In this document: one piece after another, positions 51,740-59,440 of the stretch
How positions within the stretch are numbered: the stretch's first letter is position 1
Layout: each line of letters begins with the position of its first letter
Notes under the pieces: generated by a model
Databases searched by the model: none
Told to the model about the DNA's origin: nothing
The model's input: the letters and a program-made list of their open reading frames with translations, nothing else
Assembly (NCBI RefSeq): GCF_014649795.1
Contig: NZ_BMTS01000025.1
Location: 35,053-99,052 of the forward strand
Source of the DNA: Streptomyces melanogenes
Lineage (GTDB): Bacteria; Actinomycetota; Actinomycetes; Streptomycetales; Streptomycetaceae
Length of the DNA stretch: 64,000 bases
Reading direction: 5' to 3'
Program-made: the position numbers and the translations under genes

Positions 51740-52837
51740 GTGACGCACCCGTTCCTCGATCTGGCCCCGCTGACCGCCGACCGCTTCGCGGCCATCGAGC
51801 GGCGGGTGGCCGCGCTGCTCGGCACCGAGCAGGACGTGGTGATCATGCAGGGCGAGGCGCTGCTGCCGCTGGAGGGCTGCATCCGGGGCGCCGCGCACCC
51901 GGGCTCCACCGCCCTGAACGTGGTGACCGGTCCCTACGGCCAGACCTTCGGCAACTGGCTGCGGGACTGCGGCGCCGAGGTGGTCGACCTGGAGGTGCCG
52001 TTCCACACGGCGGTGACCGCCGAGCAGATCGACCGGGCGCTCACCGAGCACCCGGAGATCGACTTCGTCTCCCTGGTGCACGCGGAGGCGGCGACCGGCA
52101 ACACCAACCCGGTGGCGGAGATCGGCGAGGTCGTGCGGCGCCACGGCGCTCTGTTCATGCTGGACGCGGTCGCCTCGGTGGCCGCCGAGCCGCTGCTGCC
52201 GGACGCGTGGGGCGTGGACCTGTGCGTGATCGGCGCGCAGAAGGCGATGGGCGGCCCGGCGGGCGTCTCGGCGGTGTCGGTGAGCGAGCGCGCCTGGGCC
52301 CGGATCGCCGCCAACCCGCGCGCCCCGCGCCGCTCCTACCTGTCGCTGCTCGACTGGAAGGAGCGCTGGATCGACGGCGGCCGCAAGGCGCTGCTGCACG
52401 CCCCGGCGCAGCTGGAGATGCTGGCCCTGGAGGCCTGTGTGGAGCGGATCGAGGCGGAGGGCCTGGACGCGGTGACGGCCCGGCACGCCTCGGCGGCGGC
52501 CGCGACCCGGGCGGGCGCCTCGGCGCTCGGCGGCGGTCTGGAGCCGTATGTGTACGAGGCGCGGGACGCGGCCCCGGTGGCCACGACGCTTCGTACGCCC
52601 GCGGGCGTCGACGCCTCCGAGCTGGTCGCCAAGGCGCTGGCGTCCGACCCCGCGCTGCCGCTGATCGCGGGCGGCGGGGCGCTGGCGAAGGAGATGGTCC
52701 GGGTGAATCACTACGGGGCCGATGCCACGCGGGGTGCGGTCCAGGGCTCGCTCGCGGCGCTGGGGGCGGCGCTGGGCGAGGCGGGCCTGCGGGTCGACAC
52801 GGATGCTGCCCGCAAGGCCGTATCGGAAACCTGGTAA
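51740..52837 (+). CDS. Class V PLP-dependent aminotransferase
   Basis: 365 residues. Fold-type I PLP enzyme: TGPYGQTFGNWLRDCGAEV, LVHAEAATGNTNPVAEIGE, FMLDAVASVAAEPL and the PLP-Lys in CVIGAQKAMGGPAGVSAVSV. It resembles alanine-glyoxylate/serine-pyruvate aminotransferases and septum-site PucG-like proteins. Start GTG 51740 follows GAAGAAGG. It ends at a strong terminator and is divergent from the amidohydrolase gene; the two may share a nitrogen-salvage role, which is inference. Confidence 0.88.
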   Translation: MTHPFLDLAPLTADRFAAIERRVAALLGTEQDVVIMQGEALLPLEGCIRGAAHPGSTALNVVTGPYGQTFGNWLRDCGAEVVDLEVPFHTAVTAEQIDRALTEHPEIDFVSLVHAEAATGNTNPVAEIGEVVRRHGALFMLDAVASVAAEPLLPDAWGVDLCVIGAQKAMGGPAGVSAVSVSERAWARIAANPRAPRRSYLSLLDWKERWIDGGRKALLHAPAQLEMLALEACVERIEAEGLDAVTARHASAAAATRAGASALGGGLEPYVYEARDAAPVATTLRTPAGVDASELVAKALASDPALPLIAGGGALAKEMVRVNHYGADATRGAVQGSLAALGAALGEAGLRVDTDAARKAVSETW

Positions 52838-52874
52838 CACCTTTACCGCAGACAAATAGCCGATTAATTCCGGT

Positions 52875-52912
52875 AAACGGGAAGCTGCTTTATCCAGAGC
52901 AGCTTCCCGTTT
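52875..52912 (+). terminator. Intrinsic terminator after the class V aminotransferase
   Basis: AAACGGGAAGCTGCT (52875-52889) pairs perfectly with AGCAGCTTCCCGTTT (52898-52912) around an 8-base loop, followed by TCTTTT. This is a textbook 15-bp Rho-independent terminator, rare in clarity for Streptomyces. Confidence 0.93.
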
Positions 52913-52925
52913 TCTTTTGCCCCGG

Positions 52926-52957
52926 CTTGTTGATCTCAAACTCCTGATCTCAACAAG
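52926..52957. repeat. Inverted repeat upstream of ect genes
   Basis: CTTGTTGA (52926-52933) and TCAACAAG (52950-52957) form a perfect 8-bp inverted repeat, followed by GTTTTT; inside it GATCTCA is directly repeated. It may be a second terminator or a regulatory site for ectABCD. Confidence 0.5.
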
Positions 52958-53005
52958 GTTTTTCCGGCTCTCGTACGGGTGTGATCGACTCCACAAGCGT
53001 GCCTT

Positions 53006-53029
53006 TTTGTCCAGGAATTACCGGACAAA
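53006..53029. promoter_or_regulatory. 24-bp imperfect palindrome upstream of ectA
   Basis: TTTGTCC (53006-53012) and GGACAAA (53023-53029) flank an AATT centre; 20 of 24 positions are symmetric. It lies 100 bp before the ectA start in a region of lower GC. Operator for the ectoine operon is inferred; no ectR-like gene is present in the window. Confidence 0.6.
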
Positions 53030-53128
53030 CCGCCTTGCGCATGTGCCCGCATGATAACACAGAACCGCGCTCCGCACACCCCCCGCCGAGAATGCGATTT
53101 CGATTTCCGCTGGGTAAATTCCCTCCGC

Positions 53129-53638
53129 ATGACCGCCGCACAGACCGTTGTCCATATCGACACCCCACGCGTCGAGGACGGCGCCGCGATCTGGCGTATC
53201 GCCCGCGACTCACAAGTCCTGGACCTCAACTCCTCGTACAGCTATCTGCTCTGGTGCCGCGACTTCGCCGCCACCTCCGTGGTGGCGCGCGACGCCACCG
53301 GTGAGCCGATCGCCTTCGTCACCGGGTACATCCGGCCCGACCGGCCCGAGACGCTCGTCGTCTGGCAGGTCGCCGTCGACCGCGAGCACCGGGGGCGCGG
53401 CCTGGCCGGCACCCTGCTCGAAGCGCTGACCGGCAAGGTCGCCGACTCGCACGGCATCAGCTCCGTCGAGACCACCGTGACCCCCGACAACACCGCCTCC
53501 GACCGGCTGTTCACCGCCTTCGCCGAGCGGCGCGGCACCGCGCCCCGCCGCGAAGTCCTCTTCGACAGCGGCCTGTTCCCCGACGCGGGGCACAAGGCGG
53601 AAGTCCTCTACCGGATCGACCTGGGAGTACGACCGTGA
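53129..53638 (+). CDS. ectA: L-2,4-diaminobutyrate acetyltransferase EctA
   Basis: 169 residues, GNAT fold: NSSYSYLLWCRDFAATSVVA, TLVVWQVAVDREHRGRGLAGTLLEAL (acetyl-CoA loop) and ETTVTPDNTASDRLF. It makes N-gamma-acetyl-L-2,4-diaminobutyrate from diaminobutyrate. ATG at 53129 is used; in-frame ATG at 53051 adds 26 unusual residues. Neither has a strong ribosome site. Overlaps ectB start by 4 bp (GTGA). Confidence 0.95.
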   Translation: MTAAQTVVHIDTPRVEDGAAIWRIARDSQVLDLNSSYSYLLWCRDFAATSVVARDATGEPIAFVTGYIRPDRPETLVVWQVAVDREHRGRGLAGTLLEALTGKVADSHGISSVETTVTPDNTASDRLFTAFAERRGTAPRREVLFDSGLFPDAGHKAEVLYRIDLGVRP

Positions 53639-54909
53639 CCATCACCCCGCCCGCCCTGAGCGTCTTCGAGACCGTCGAGTCGGAGGTGCGCAGCTACTGC
53701 CGCGGCTGGCCCGCCGTCTTCGACCGCGCCCAGGGCGCCCGGCTCACCGACGAGGACGGCCACGAGTACCTCGACTTCTTCGCCGGGGCCGGCTCGCTCA
53801 ACTACGGCCACAACAACCCGGTGCTCAAACGCGCCCTGCTCGACTATCTGGAGCGCGACGGCATCACCCACGGCCTGGACATGGCGACCACCGCGAAACG
53901 CACGTTCCTGGAGACCTTCCAGAACGTCGTGCTGCGCCCGCGCGACCTCCCGTACAAGGTGATGTTCCCCGGCCCGACCGGCACCAACGCGGTCGAGGCG
54001 GCGCTGAAACTGGCGCGGAAGGTGAAGGGCCGCGAGTCGATCGTCTCCTTCACCAACGCCTTCCACGGCATGTCGCTCGGCTCGCTCGCGGTCACCGGCA
54101 ACGCGTTCAAGCGGGCCGGGGCCGGGATCCCGCTGGTGCACGGCACGCCGATGCCGTTCGACAACTACCTGGACGGGCAGGTGCCCGACTTCCTGTGGTT
54201 CGAGCGGCTCCTGGAGGACCAGGGCTCCGGGCTCAACAAGCCCGCCGCCGTGATCGTGGAGACCGTGCAGGGCGAGGGCGGCATCAACGTGGCCCGGCCC
54301 GAGTGGCTGCGCGCGCTCGCCGACCTGTGCCGGCGCCAGGACATGCTGCTGATCGTCGACGACATCCAGATGGGCTGCGGGCGCACCGGCGCGTTCTTCT
54401 CGTTCGAGGAGGCGGGCATCACGCCGGACATCGTCACCCTGTCCAAGTCGATCAGCGGCTACGGACTGCCCATGTCGCTCTGCCTGTTCCGGCCGGAGCT
54501 CGACGTGTGGGAGCCGGGCGAGCACAACGGCACCTTCCGCGGCAACAACCCGGCCTTCGTCACCGCGACCGCGGCCCTGGAGGCGTACTGGGCCGACGGC
54601 GGCGCCCTGGAGAAGCAGACCCGGGCCCGCGGCGAGCAGGTCGAGCAGGCGCTGATCTCGATCACCGAGGAGAACCTGGTCGACATCAAGGAGTACCGGG
54701 GCCACGGCCTGGTCTGGGGCATCGAGTTCCACGACAGGGCGCGGGCGAGCGCGGTGGCGCGGCGCGCCTTCGAGCTCGGGCTGCTGGTCGAGACGTCGGG
54801 CCCGCAGAGCGAGGTCGCCAAGCTGCTCCCGCCGCTGACGATCACGCGGGACGAGCTCGACGAGGGGCTGCGCACGCTCGCCCGCGCGGTCCGCGAGACC
54901 GCGGTCTGA
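53635..54909 (+). CDS. ectB: Diaminobutyrate-2-oxoglutarate transaminase EctB
   Basis: 424 residues, class III aminotransferase. It converts aspartate semialdehyde to L-2,4-diaminobutyrate with glutamate. Motifs: FFAGAGSLNYGHNNPVLK, MFPGPTGTNAVEAALKLAR, IVDDIQMGCGRTGAFFSFE and the PLP-Lys in TLSKSISGYGLPM. GTG start overlaps ectA. Standard length. Confidence 0.97.
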   Translation: MTITPPALSVFETVESEVRSYCRGWPAVFDRAQGARLTDEDGHEYLDFFAGAGSLNYGHNNPVLKRALLDYLERDGITHGLDMATTAKRTFLETFQNVVLRPRDLPYKVMFPGPTGTNAVEAALKLARKVKGRESIVSFTNAFHGMSLGSLAVTGNAFKRAGAGIPLVHGTPMPFDNYLDGQVPDFLWFERLLEDQGSGLNKPAAVIVETVQGEGGINVARPEWLRALADLCRRQDMLLIVDDIQMGCGRTGAFFSFEEAGITPDIVTLSKSISGYGLPMSLCLFRPELDVWEPGEHNGTFRGNNPAFVTATAALEAYWADGGALEKQTRARGEQVEQALISITEENLVDIKEYRGHGLVWGIEFHDRARASAVARRAFELGLLVETSGPQSEVAKLLPPLTITRDELDEGLRTLARAVRETAV

Positions 54910-54953
54910 CCCGTACGCACACAGAGACACCCGAGGGAAGAGAGCAACCCACC

Positions 54954-55388
54954 GTGATCGTCCGCTCGTTGAAGGACATCGAGAACACCGAGCGCCACGT
55001 CCGCGCCGCCTCCGGCACCTGGGAGAGCAAGCGGATCGTGCTCGCCAAGGAGAAGGTCGGCTTCTCGCTGCACGAGACCGTGCTGTACGCGGGCACCGAG
55101 ACGTCGATGTGGTACGCCAACCACATCGAGGCGGTGCTGTGCGTGGAGGGCGAGGCCGAGCTCACCGACCACGAGACCGGTCTGACGCACTGGATCGAGC
55201 CCGGCACGATGTACCTGCTGAACGGCCACGAGCGCCACACCCTGCGCCCCAAGACCGACTTCCGCTGCGTCTGCGTCTTCAACCCGCCCGTCACCGGACG
55301 GGAGGACCACGACGAGAACGGCGTCTACCCTCCCCCAGAGCCGAATGCCTGGGGGGACCCCCAGCTGACCGAACCCGAGGAGGGCTGA
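54954..55388 (+). CDS. ectC: Ectoine synthase EctC with repeat-derived insert near the C-terminus
   Basis: 144 residues; family members are usually about 128-137. Cupin fold: ESKRIVLAKEKVGFSLHETV, MWYANHIEAVLCVEGEAEL, PGTMYLLNGHERHTLRPK and CVFNPPVTGREDHDENGVYP. It cyclises acetyl-diaminobutyrate to ectoine. After GVYP the chain reads PPEPNAWGDPQLTEPEEG; the PPEPNAWGDPQ part is encoded by a CCCCCAG/CTGGGGG palindrome (55332-55355). The catalytic core is complete, so activity is expected. GTG at 54954. Confidence 0.95.
   Translation: MIVRSLKDIENTERHVRAASGTWESKRIVLAKEKVGFSLHETVLYAGTETSMWYANHIEAVLCVEGEAELTDHETGLTHWIEPGTMYLLNGHERHTLRPKTDFRCVCVFNPPVTGREDHDENGVYPPPEPNAWGDPQLTEPEEG
55332..55355. 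repeat. Palindromic repeat inside ectC
   Basis: CCCCCAG (55332-55338) and CTGGGGG (55349-55355) form a hairpin with a 10-base loop, followed by GACCCCCAG. I recall this CTCCCCCAG...CTGGGGGGACCCCC form as a common Streptomyces intergenic repeat; here it is translated in frame. Confidence 0.7.
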
Positions 55389-55392
55389 TCGT

Positions 55393-56247
55393 ATGCAGGA
55401 CCTGTACCCCACCCGAGGCGCCACCGAAGTGGTGACCCCCCGTCAGGACCCCGTCGTCTGGGGGCCGTCCGCCGGGCTCGAATCGTACGAGAAGGACGGC
55501 TTCCTCACCGTCGACCAGCTGCTCGCCGACGACGAAGTGGCCTTCTACCGGCGCGAGTTGGAGCGGATGATCGCCGATCCGGCGGTCCGCGCCGACGAGC
55601 GGTCGATCATCGAGCCGCAGTCGCAGTCGGTGCGCTCGGTCTTCGAGGTGCACCGGCTGAGCGAGGTCTTCGCGGGGCTGGTGCGCGACGAGCGCGTGGT
55701 CGGCACCGCCCGGCGGATCCTGGGCTCGGACGTGTACGTCCACCAGTCGCGCATCAACGTGAAGCCGGGGTTCGGCGCGTCGGGCTTCTACTGGCACTCG
55801 GACTTCGAGACCTGGCACGCGGAGGACGGTCTGGCGAACATGCGGACCGTGTCCGTGTCGATCGCGCTCACCGAGAACCACGACACCAACGGCGGCCTGA
55901 TGATCATGCCGGGTTCGCACCGGGACTTCCTGGGCTGCGCCGGGGCCACGCCGAAGGACAACTACAAGAAGTCGCTCCAGATGCAGGACGCGGGCACGCC
56001 GTCCGACGAGGCGCTGACGAAGATGGCGGACCGGCACGGGATCCGGCTGTTCACCGGCCGCGCGGGCTCGGCGACCTGGTTCGACTGCAACTGCATGCAC
56101 GGCTCCGGGGACAACATCACCCCGTATCCGCGCAGCAACGTCTTCATCGTCTTCAACAGCGTGGAGAACGCGGCGACCGAGCCGTTCGCGGCCCCGATCC
56201 GCCGCCCGGAGTTCATCGGCGCCAGGGACTTCACTCCGGTGCCTTGA
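55393..56247 (+). CDS. ectD: Ectoine hydroxylase EctD
   Basis: 284 residues, Fe(II)/2-oxoglutarate dioxygenase that converts ectoine to 5-hydroxyectoine. Iron triad: His135 and Asp137 in GFYWHSDFETWHAEDGL and His236 in CNCMHGSGDN. Also RSVFEVHRLSEVF and GGLMIMPGSHRDFLGC, typical of EctD. Starts 4 bp after ectC; last gene of the operon. Confidence 0.97.
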   Translation: MQDLYPTRGATEVVTPRQDPVVWGPSAGLESYEKDGFLTVDQLLADDEVAFYRRELERMIADPAVRADERSIIEPQSQSVRSVFEVHRLSEVFAGLVRDERVVGTARRILGSDVYVHQSRINVKPGFGASGFYWHSDFETWHAEDGLANMRTVSVSIALTENHDTNGGLMIMPGSHRDFLGCAGATPKDNYKKSLQMQDAGTPSDEALTKMADRHGIRLFTGRAGSATWFDCNCMHGSGDNITPYPRSNVFIVFNSVENAATEPFAAPIRRPEFIGARDFTPVP

Positions 56248-56266
56248 TCGTTGGTACGGTCGGCTC

Positions 56267-56926
56267 ATGGCTGATGAATCTTCACGAACTCCCGTCACCG
56301 CGGCCGATGTCGAGCACGCCGTACGGCTCTCGGTCACCGCGCTGCGGGCGGGTCTGGCCGCGGACTGGAGCGTGAAGGCGGGGTCCCTGGAGTGGGACTG
56401 CTGGGAGACCGTCGAGCACCTCTCGGACGACCTCTTCGCGTACGCCGTGCAGCTCGGCCCGCAGCAGCCCCCGCTCGACGGGGAGGTGCCGTACCTGTGG
56501 GAGGCGAAACGTCCCGGCGGGCCGCGCAACGCGGTGCACGCGGACCGCACGGCCGGGCCCGCCGGGCTGCTCCAGACCCTGGAGGCCAGCGGCGCCCTGC
56601 TGACCGCGATGGTCCGCACGGCGTCCCCGGACGTCCGCGCCTACCACGGCTTCGGCATCGCGGACCCGGAGGGCTTCGCGGCGATGGGCGTCGTCGAGAC
56701 GCTGCTGCACACCCACGACGTGGCGGAGGGCCTCGGGGTCACCTGGGCGCCGCCGGGCGGGCTGTGCGACCGGGTGCTCGCGCGGCTGTTCCGCGAGGTT
56801 CCGGCGGATCCGGACCGGTGGCGCGTGCTGCTGTGGGCCACCGGCCGGGCGGATCTGCCGGACCTGGCGCACCAGGACTCCTGGCGCTGGTACGGCGAAC
56901 CGCTCAGTGACGCAGCCAGATCCTGA
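56267..56926 (+). CDS. DinB/MDMPI-like (mycothiol-dependent type) hypothetical protein
   Basis: 219 residues, four-helix type: VEHAVRLSVTALRAGLAADW, LEWDCWETVEHLSDDLFAYAVQLG, and MGVVETLLHTHDVAEGLGVTW with the His-containing motif seen in DinB/maleylpyruvate-isomerase-like proteins. These use mycothiol or bacillithiol in actinobacteria and firmicutes. The substrate is unknown. Its 3' end overlaps the convergent gene by 23 bp. Confidence 0.72.
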   Translation: MADESSRTPVTAADVEHAVRLSVTALRAGLAADWSVKAGSLEWDCWETVEHLSDDLFAYAVQLGPQQPPLDGEVPYLWEAKRPGGPRNAVHADRTAGPAGLLQTLEASGALLTAMVRTASPDVRAYHGFGIADPEGFAAMGVVETLLHTHDVAEGLGVTWAPPGGLCDRVLARLFREVPADPDRWRVLLWATGRADLPDLAHQDSWRWYGEPLSDAARS

Positions 56927-57605
56927 GCTCTCCGACCGGGGTGAACCCGGCGCGGACGGCGGCCGCCAGGTCGTCGCCGCTCTCGTAGCCGACCACGTCG
57001 AGGCCGGGCCGGTGCCGGGCGAGCGCGCCCAGGCAGCCGGCCCAGGCCGCGTCGAGGTCGCCGTCGGCCGCGAACAGGTTGGAGACGCCGACCACCGCCT
57101 CGCTGCGGCTGGCGACGGCGCCCGCGCCGATCCGGCCCGCCGCGTCCCGCGCCGCGAGGAGGGCGTGAGTGTCGTCGGCGAGCAGCGCGGGCGGGAACAG
57201 ACCGCCGCCGTCCCCGTCGGACCACGCCTGCTCCCACTCGGCCAACTCGGCTTCCGTACGTACCAGTTCCCAGCCTCCCTCACCCGCTTCGGGCGAAGGG
57301 CGGTGGATCCACTGGGCGTCGAAGAGGACCTCGAAGCCGTCGGCCGCGAGGTCCAGGGCGGCGAAGCTGTCCTTGACCGAGGCGCCCGGCGAGGCGTCGA
57401 TCCGCTCCACGACCTCGCGCGGCCCGGCGCCCGGGTCGAGGGTCACCGCGTCGGGGTAGAGCAGCGGGGTGCGCCGTGCGCTGGTCCAGGCGCGCGGGCC
57501 CCAGGTGCCGGTGATGCCGTGTGCGCGGCAGAGCGCCGCACACCACTCGGCGTTGTTGCGGGCGGCGGCGCGCACCCGTACGTCCTGCTCGATGTCCATG
57601 GTCAC
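56904..57605 (-). CDS. GNAT-like hypothetical protein
   Basis: 233 residues, unrecognised with certainty. The C-terminal half (ARDAAGRIGAGAVASRSEAVVGVSNLFA, then VGYESGDDLAAAVRAGFTPVGELRIWLRH) has the shape of an acetyltransferase-like domain; the N-terminal half is poorly conserved. GTG at 57605 with GGGAGG eight bases upstream is favoured over ATG at 57599. Convergent with the DinB-like gene. Function unknown. Confidence 0.65.
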   Translation of the reverse strand: MTMDIEQDVRVRAAARNNAEWCAALCRAHGITGTWGPRAWTSARRTPLLYPDAVTLDPGAGPREVVERIDASPGASVKDSFAALDLAADGFEVLFDAQWIHRPSPEAGEGGWELVRTEAELAEWEQAWSDGDGGGLFPPALLADDTHALLAARDAAGRIGAGAVASRSEAVVGVSNLFAADGDLDAAWAGCLGALARHRPGLDVVGYESGDDLAAAVRAGFTPVGELRIWLRH

Positions 57606-57657
57606 GGCCCGATCCTCCCCCGCGGGGCCGGGCCGTGACGACGGGTTTTCGTCCGCG

Positions 57658-58746
57658 TCAGGCCACCACGGCGGCGGCGTCGAGCGCCGGGTAGTCGAGG
57701 TAGCCCTTGTCGTCGCCGCCGAAGAAGGTGGCCGGGTCGGGGGCGTTGAACGGGCCGCCGGTCGCCAGGCGCTGCGGCAGGTCCGGGTTGGCGAGGAAGA
57801 GCGCGCCGTACGAGAGCAGGTCGGCGGTGCCGTCCTCGATGAGCGCGAGCGCGTCCGGGCCGGTGGGGCCGTCGGTGGCCGCGTTGAGCACGACCGTGCC
57901 GCCGAACAGCTTGCGTAGGGTCAGGGTGAGCTCGCGGTGGTCGGGAGCGCCCTCCAGGATGTGCAGGTAGGCGAGCCCGAGAGGTTCGAGCTCGCGCACC
58001 AGCGCGGTGTACGTGGCCTCGGGCGCGGGCTCGCTGATGTCGTTGTAGCCGTTCGCGGGCGAGATGCGCAAGGCGGTGCGGCCCGCGCCGATCTCGGCGG
58101 CGACGGCCTTGACGACCTCGGCGGCGAACCGGGCGCGGGCCTCGTCGGAGCCGCCCCAGCGGTCGGTGCGCAGGTTGGTGTTGGGCGCCAGGAACTGCTG
58201 GATGAGATAGCCGTTGGCGCCGTGCAGCTCGACGCCGTCGAAGCCGGCCGCGATGGCGTTGCGCGCCGCCGACACGAACTCGCCGATGGTCTCGACGACC
58301 TCGGCGTCCGTCAGCTCGCGCGGGGTGACGAAGTCCTGCGGGCCCTCGTGCGTGTAGATCGTCCCGGCGGCGGCGACCGGGGACGGGGCGACGTTGACCA
58401 GGTCGCCGGGGAGCAGGTCGGGGTGGCCGATGCGGCCGGCGTGCATCAGCTGGGCGAAGATGCGCCCGCCCTCGGCGTGCACGGCGTCGGTGACCTCGCG
58501 CCAGGCGGCGACCTGCTCCTCGCTGTGCAGGCCCGGGGTGTCGGGGTAGCCCTGACCGACGGCGGACGGCTGGACGCCCTCGCTGATGATCAGCCCGGCG
58601 CCGGCGCGCTGGGCGTAGTACGCGGCCGTGGACGCGGTGGGCGAGTTGCCCGGGCCGTAGGCGCGGCTGCGGGTCATCGGCGCCATGGCGATGCGGTTGG
58701 GGAGGCGCAGGCCGGACAGGTCGATCGGGTCGAAGGCGGTGGGCAT
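57658..58746 (-). CDS. Old yellow enzyme family alkene reductase
   Basis: 362 residues, FMN-dependent TIM barrel: LPNRIAMAPMTRSRAY, IFAQLMHAGRIGHPDLLP, GFDGVELHGANGYLIQQFL (H-x-x-N substrate site) and LRTDRWGGS. It reduces activated C=C bonds such as enones and nitroalkenes using NAD(P)H. The ATG at 58746 has CTGGAGC upstream. It is divergent from the MarR gene with two operator-like sites between. Confidence 0.92.
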   Translation of the reverse strand: MPTAFDPIDLSGLRLPNRIAMAPMTRSRAYGPGNSPTASTAAYYAQRAGAGLIISEGVQPSAVGQGYPDTPGLHSEEQVAAWREVTDAVHAEGGRIFAQLMHAGRIGHPDLLPGDLVNVAPSPVAAAGTIYTHEGPQDFVTPRELTDAEVVETIGEFVSAARNAIAAGFDGVELHGANGYLIQQFLAPNTNLRTDRWGGSDEARARFAAEVVKAVAAEIGAGRTALRISPANGYNDISEPAPEATYTALVRELEPLGLAYLHILEGAPDHRELTLTLRKLFGGTVVLNAATDGPTGPDALALIEDGTADLLSYGALFLANPDLPQRLATGGPFNAPDPATFFGGDDKGYLDYPALDAAAVVA

Positions 58747-58769
58747 GACAGCTCCAGGGGAGAGTTATG

Positions 58770-58825
58770 TTGGTCGGCCAAGTAATCCGACGCACTTCAC
58801 TGTAACCCATTGATTGGCCGACCAA
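58770..58825. promoter_or_regulatory. Paired inverted operator sites between OYE and marR
   Basis: TTGGTCGGCCAA (58770-58781) and its exact complement TTGGCCGACCAA (58814-58825) lie 32 bp apart in a 93-bp divergent gap. Each is itself partly palindromic (TTGG..CCAA). The second site lies next to TAAAGT (58828-58833), a likely -10 for the MarR gene. MarR control of both genes is inferred. Confidence 0.8.
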
Positions 58826-58839
58826 GGTAAAGTTGTGGC

Positions 58840-59352
58840 ATGACCACGGACGCACGCAGCCAAGACCCCCTCTGTACGGAGCTGACCCGCACCCCGGGCG
58901 CGGCACGCGGAGGCCCGATCAGCCACGCGGTCTCCCGGGTGGCCCGGCTGCACCGCGTCGCGGCGGGCCGTCTGCTGCGCGCGACCGGGCTCTACGCGGG
59001 CCAGGAGATCTTGATGATGCACCTGTGGGACGCGGGTGCGGTGCGCCAGTCCGAGCTGATCAAGGCGCTGGAGCTGGACCCGTCGACGGTGACGAAGATG
59101 CTCCAGCGCCTTGAGCAGGCGGGGCAGGTCCGCCGCCGCCCCGACCCCGCCGACCGCCGCGCCTCCCTGGTGGAGGCGACGGAGGCCAGCTGCGCGCTGC
59201 ACGAGGCGGTCGAGGCGGCGTGGAACGACCTGGAGGAGAAGACCCTCGCAGGCCTGACCCCCCAGGAACGAGCCGAACTGGCCCGCCTGCTGAACAAGGT
59301 GGAGGCGAATTTGTGCCCGATGGCGGCGGAGGAGGACTGTCCGGGGGCCTGA
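58840..59352 (+). CDS. MarR-family transcriptional regulator
   Basis: 170 residues, winged helix: GLYAGQEILMMHLWDAGAVRQSELIKALELDPSTVTKMLQRLEQAG (recognition helix) and RRRPDPADRRASLVEATE (wing). Cys in SCALHEAVEA and LCPMAAEEDCP could be redox-sensing, as in OhrR/QsrR-like MarR proteins, but this is unproven. The ATG is about 7 bases after TAAAGT, so a leaderless mRNA is possible. Confidence 0.92.
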   Translation: MTTDARSQDPLCTELTRTPGAARGGPISHAVSRVARLHRVAAGRLLRATGLYAGQEILMMHLWDAGAVRQSELIKALELDPSTVTKMLQRLEQAGQVRRRPDPADRRASLVEATEASCALHEAVEAAWNDLEEKTLAGLTPQERAELARLLNKVEANLCPMAAEEDCPGA

Positions 59353-59355
59353 CGG

Positions 59356-59431
59356 GGTGCGGGGCGCCCCGCAGGGGCGCATTTAGGGGCGCGGGGAACT
59401 GCGCGACCAGTTGGGGACGGCCCGCAGACAA
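59356..59431. repeat. Dispersed repeat A, copy 4 (right half)
   Basis: The 76 bp after the MarR stop match the right half of the copy at 19689-19756 almost base for base: GGGGCGCCCCGCAGGGGCGC, then TTTAGGGGCGCGGGGAACTG and CGACCAGTTGGGGACGGCCC. The left arm is absent. It separates the convergent MarR and PLP-enzyme genes. Confidence 0.8.
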
Positions 59432-59440
59432 AGACCGGGC

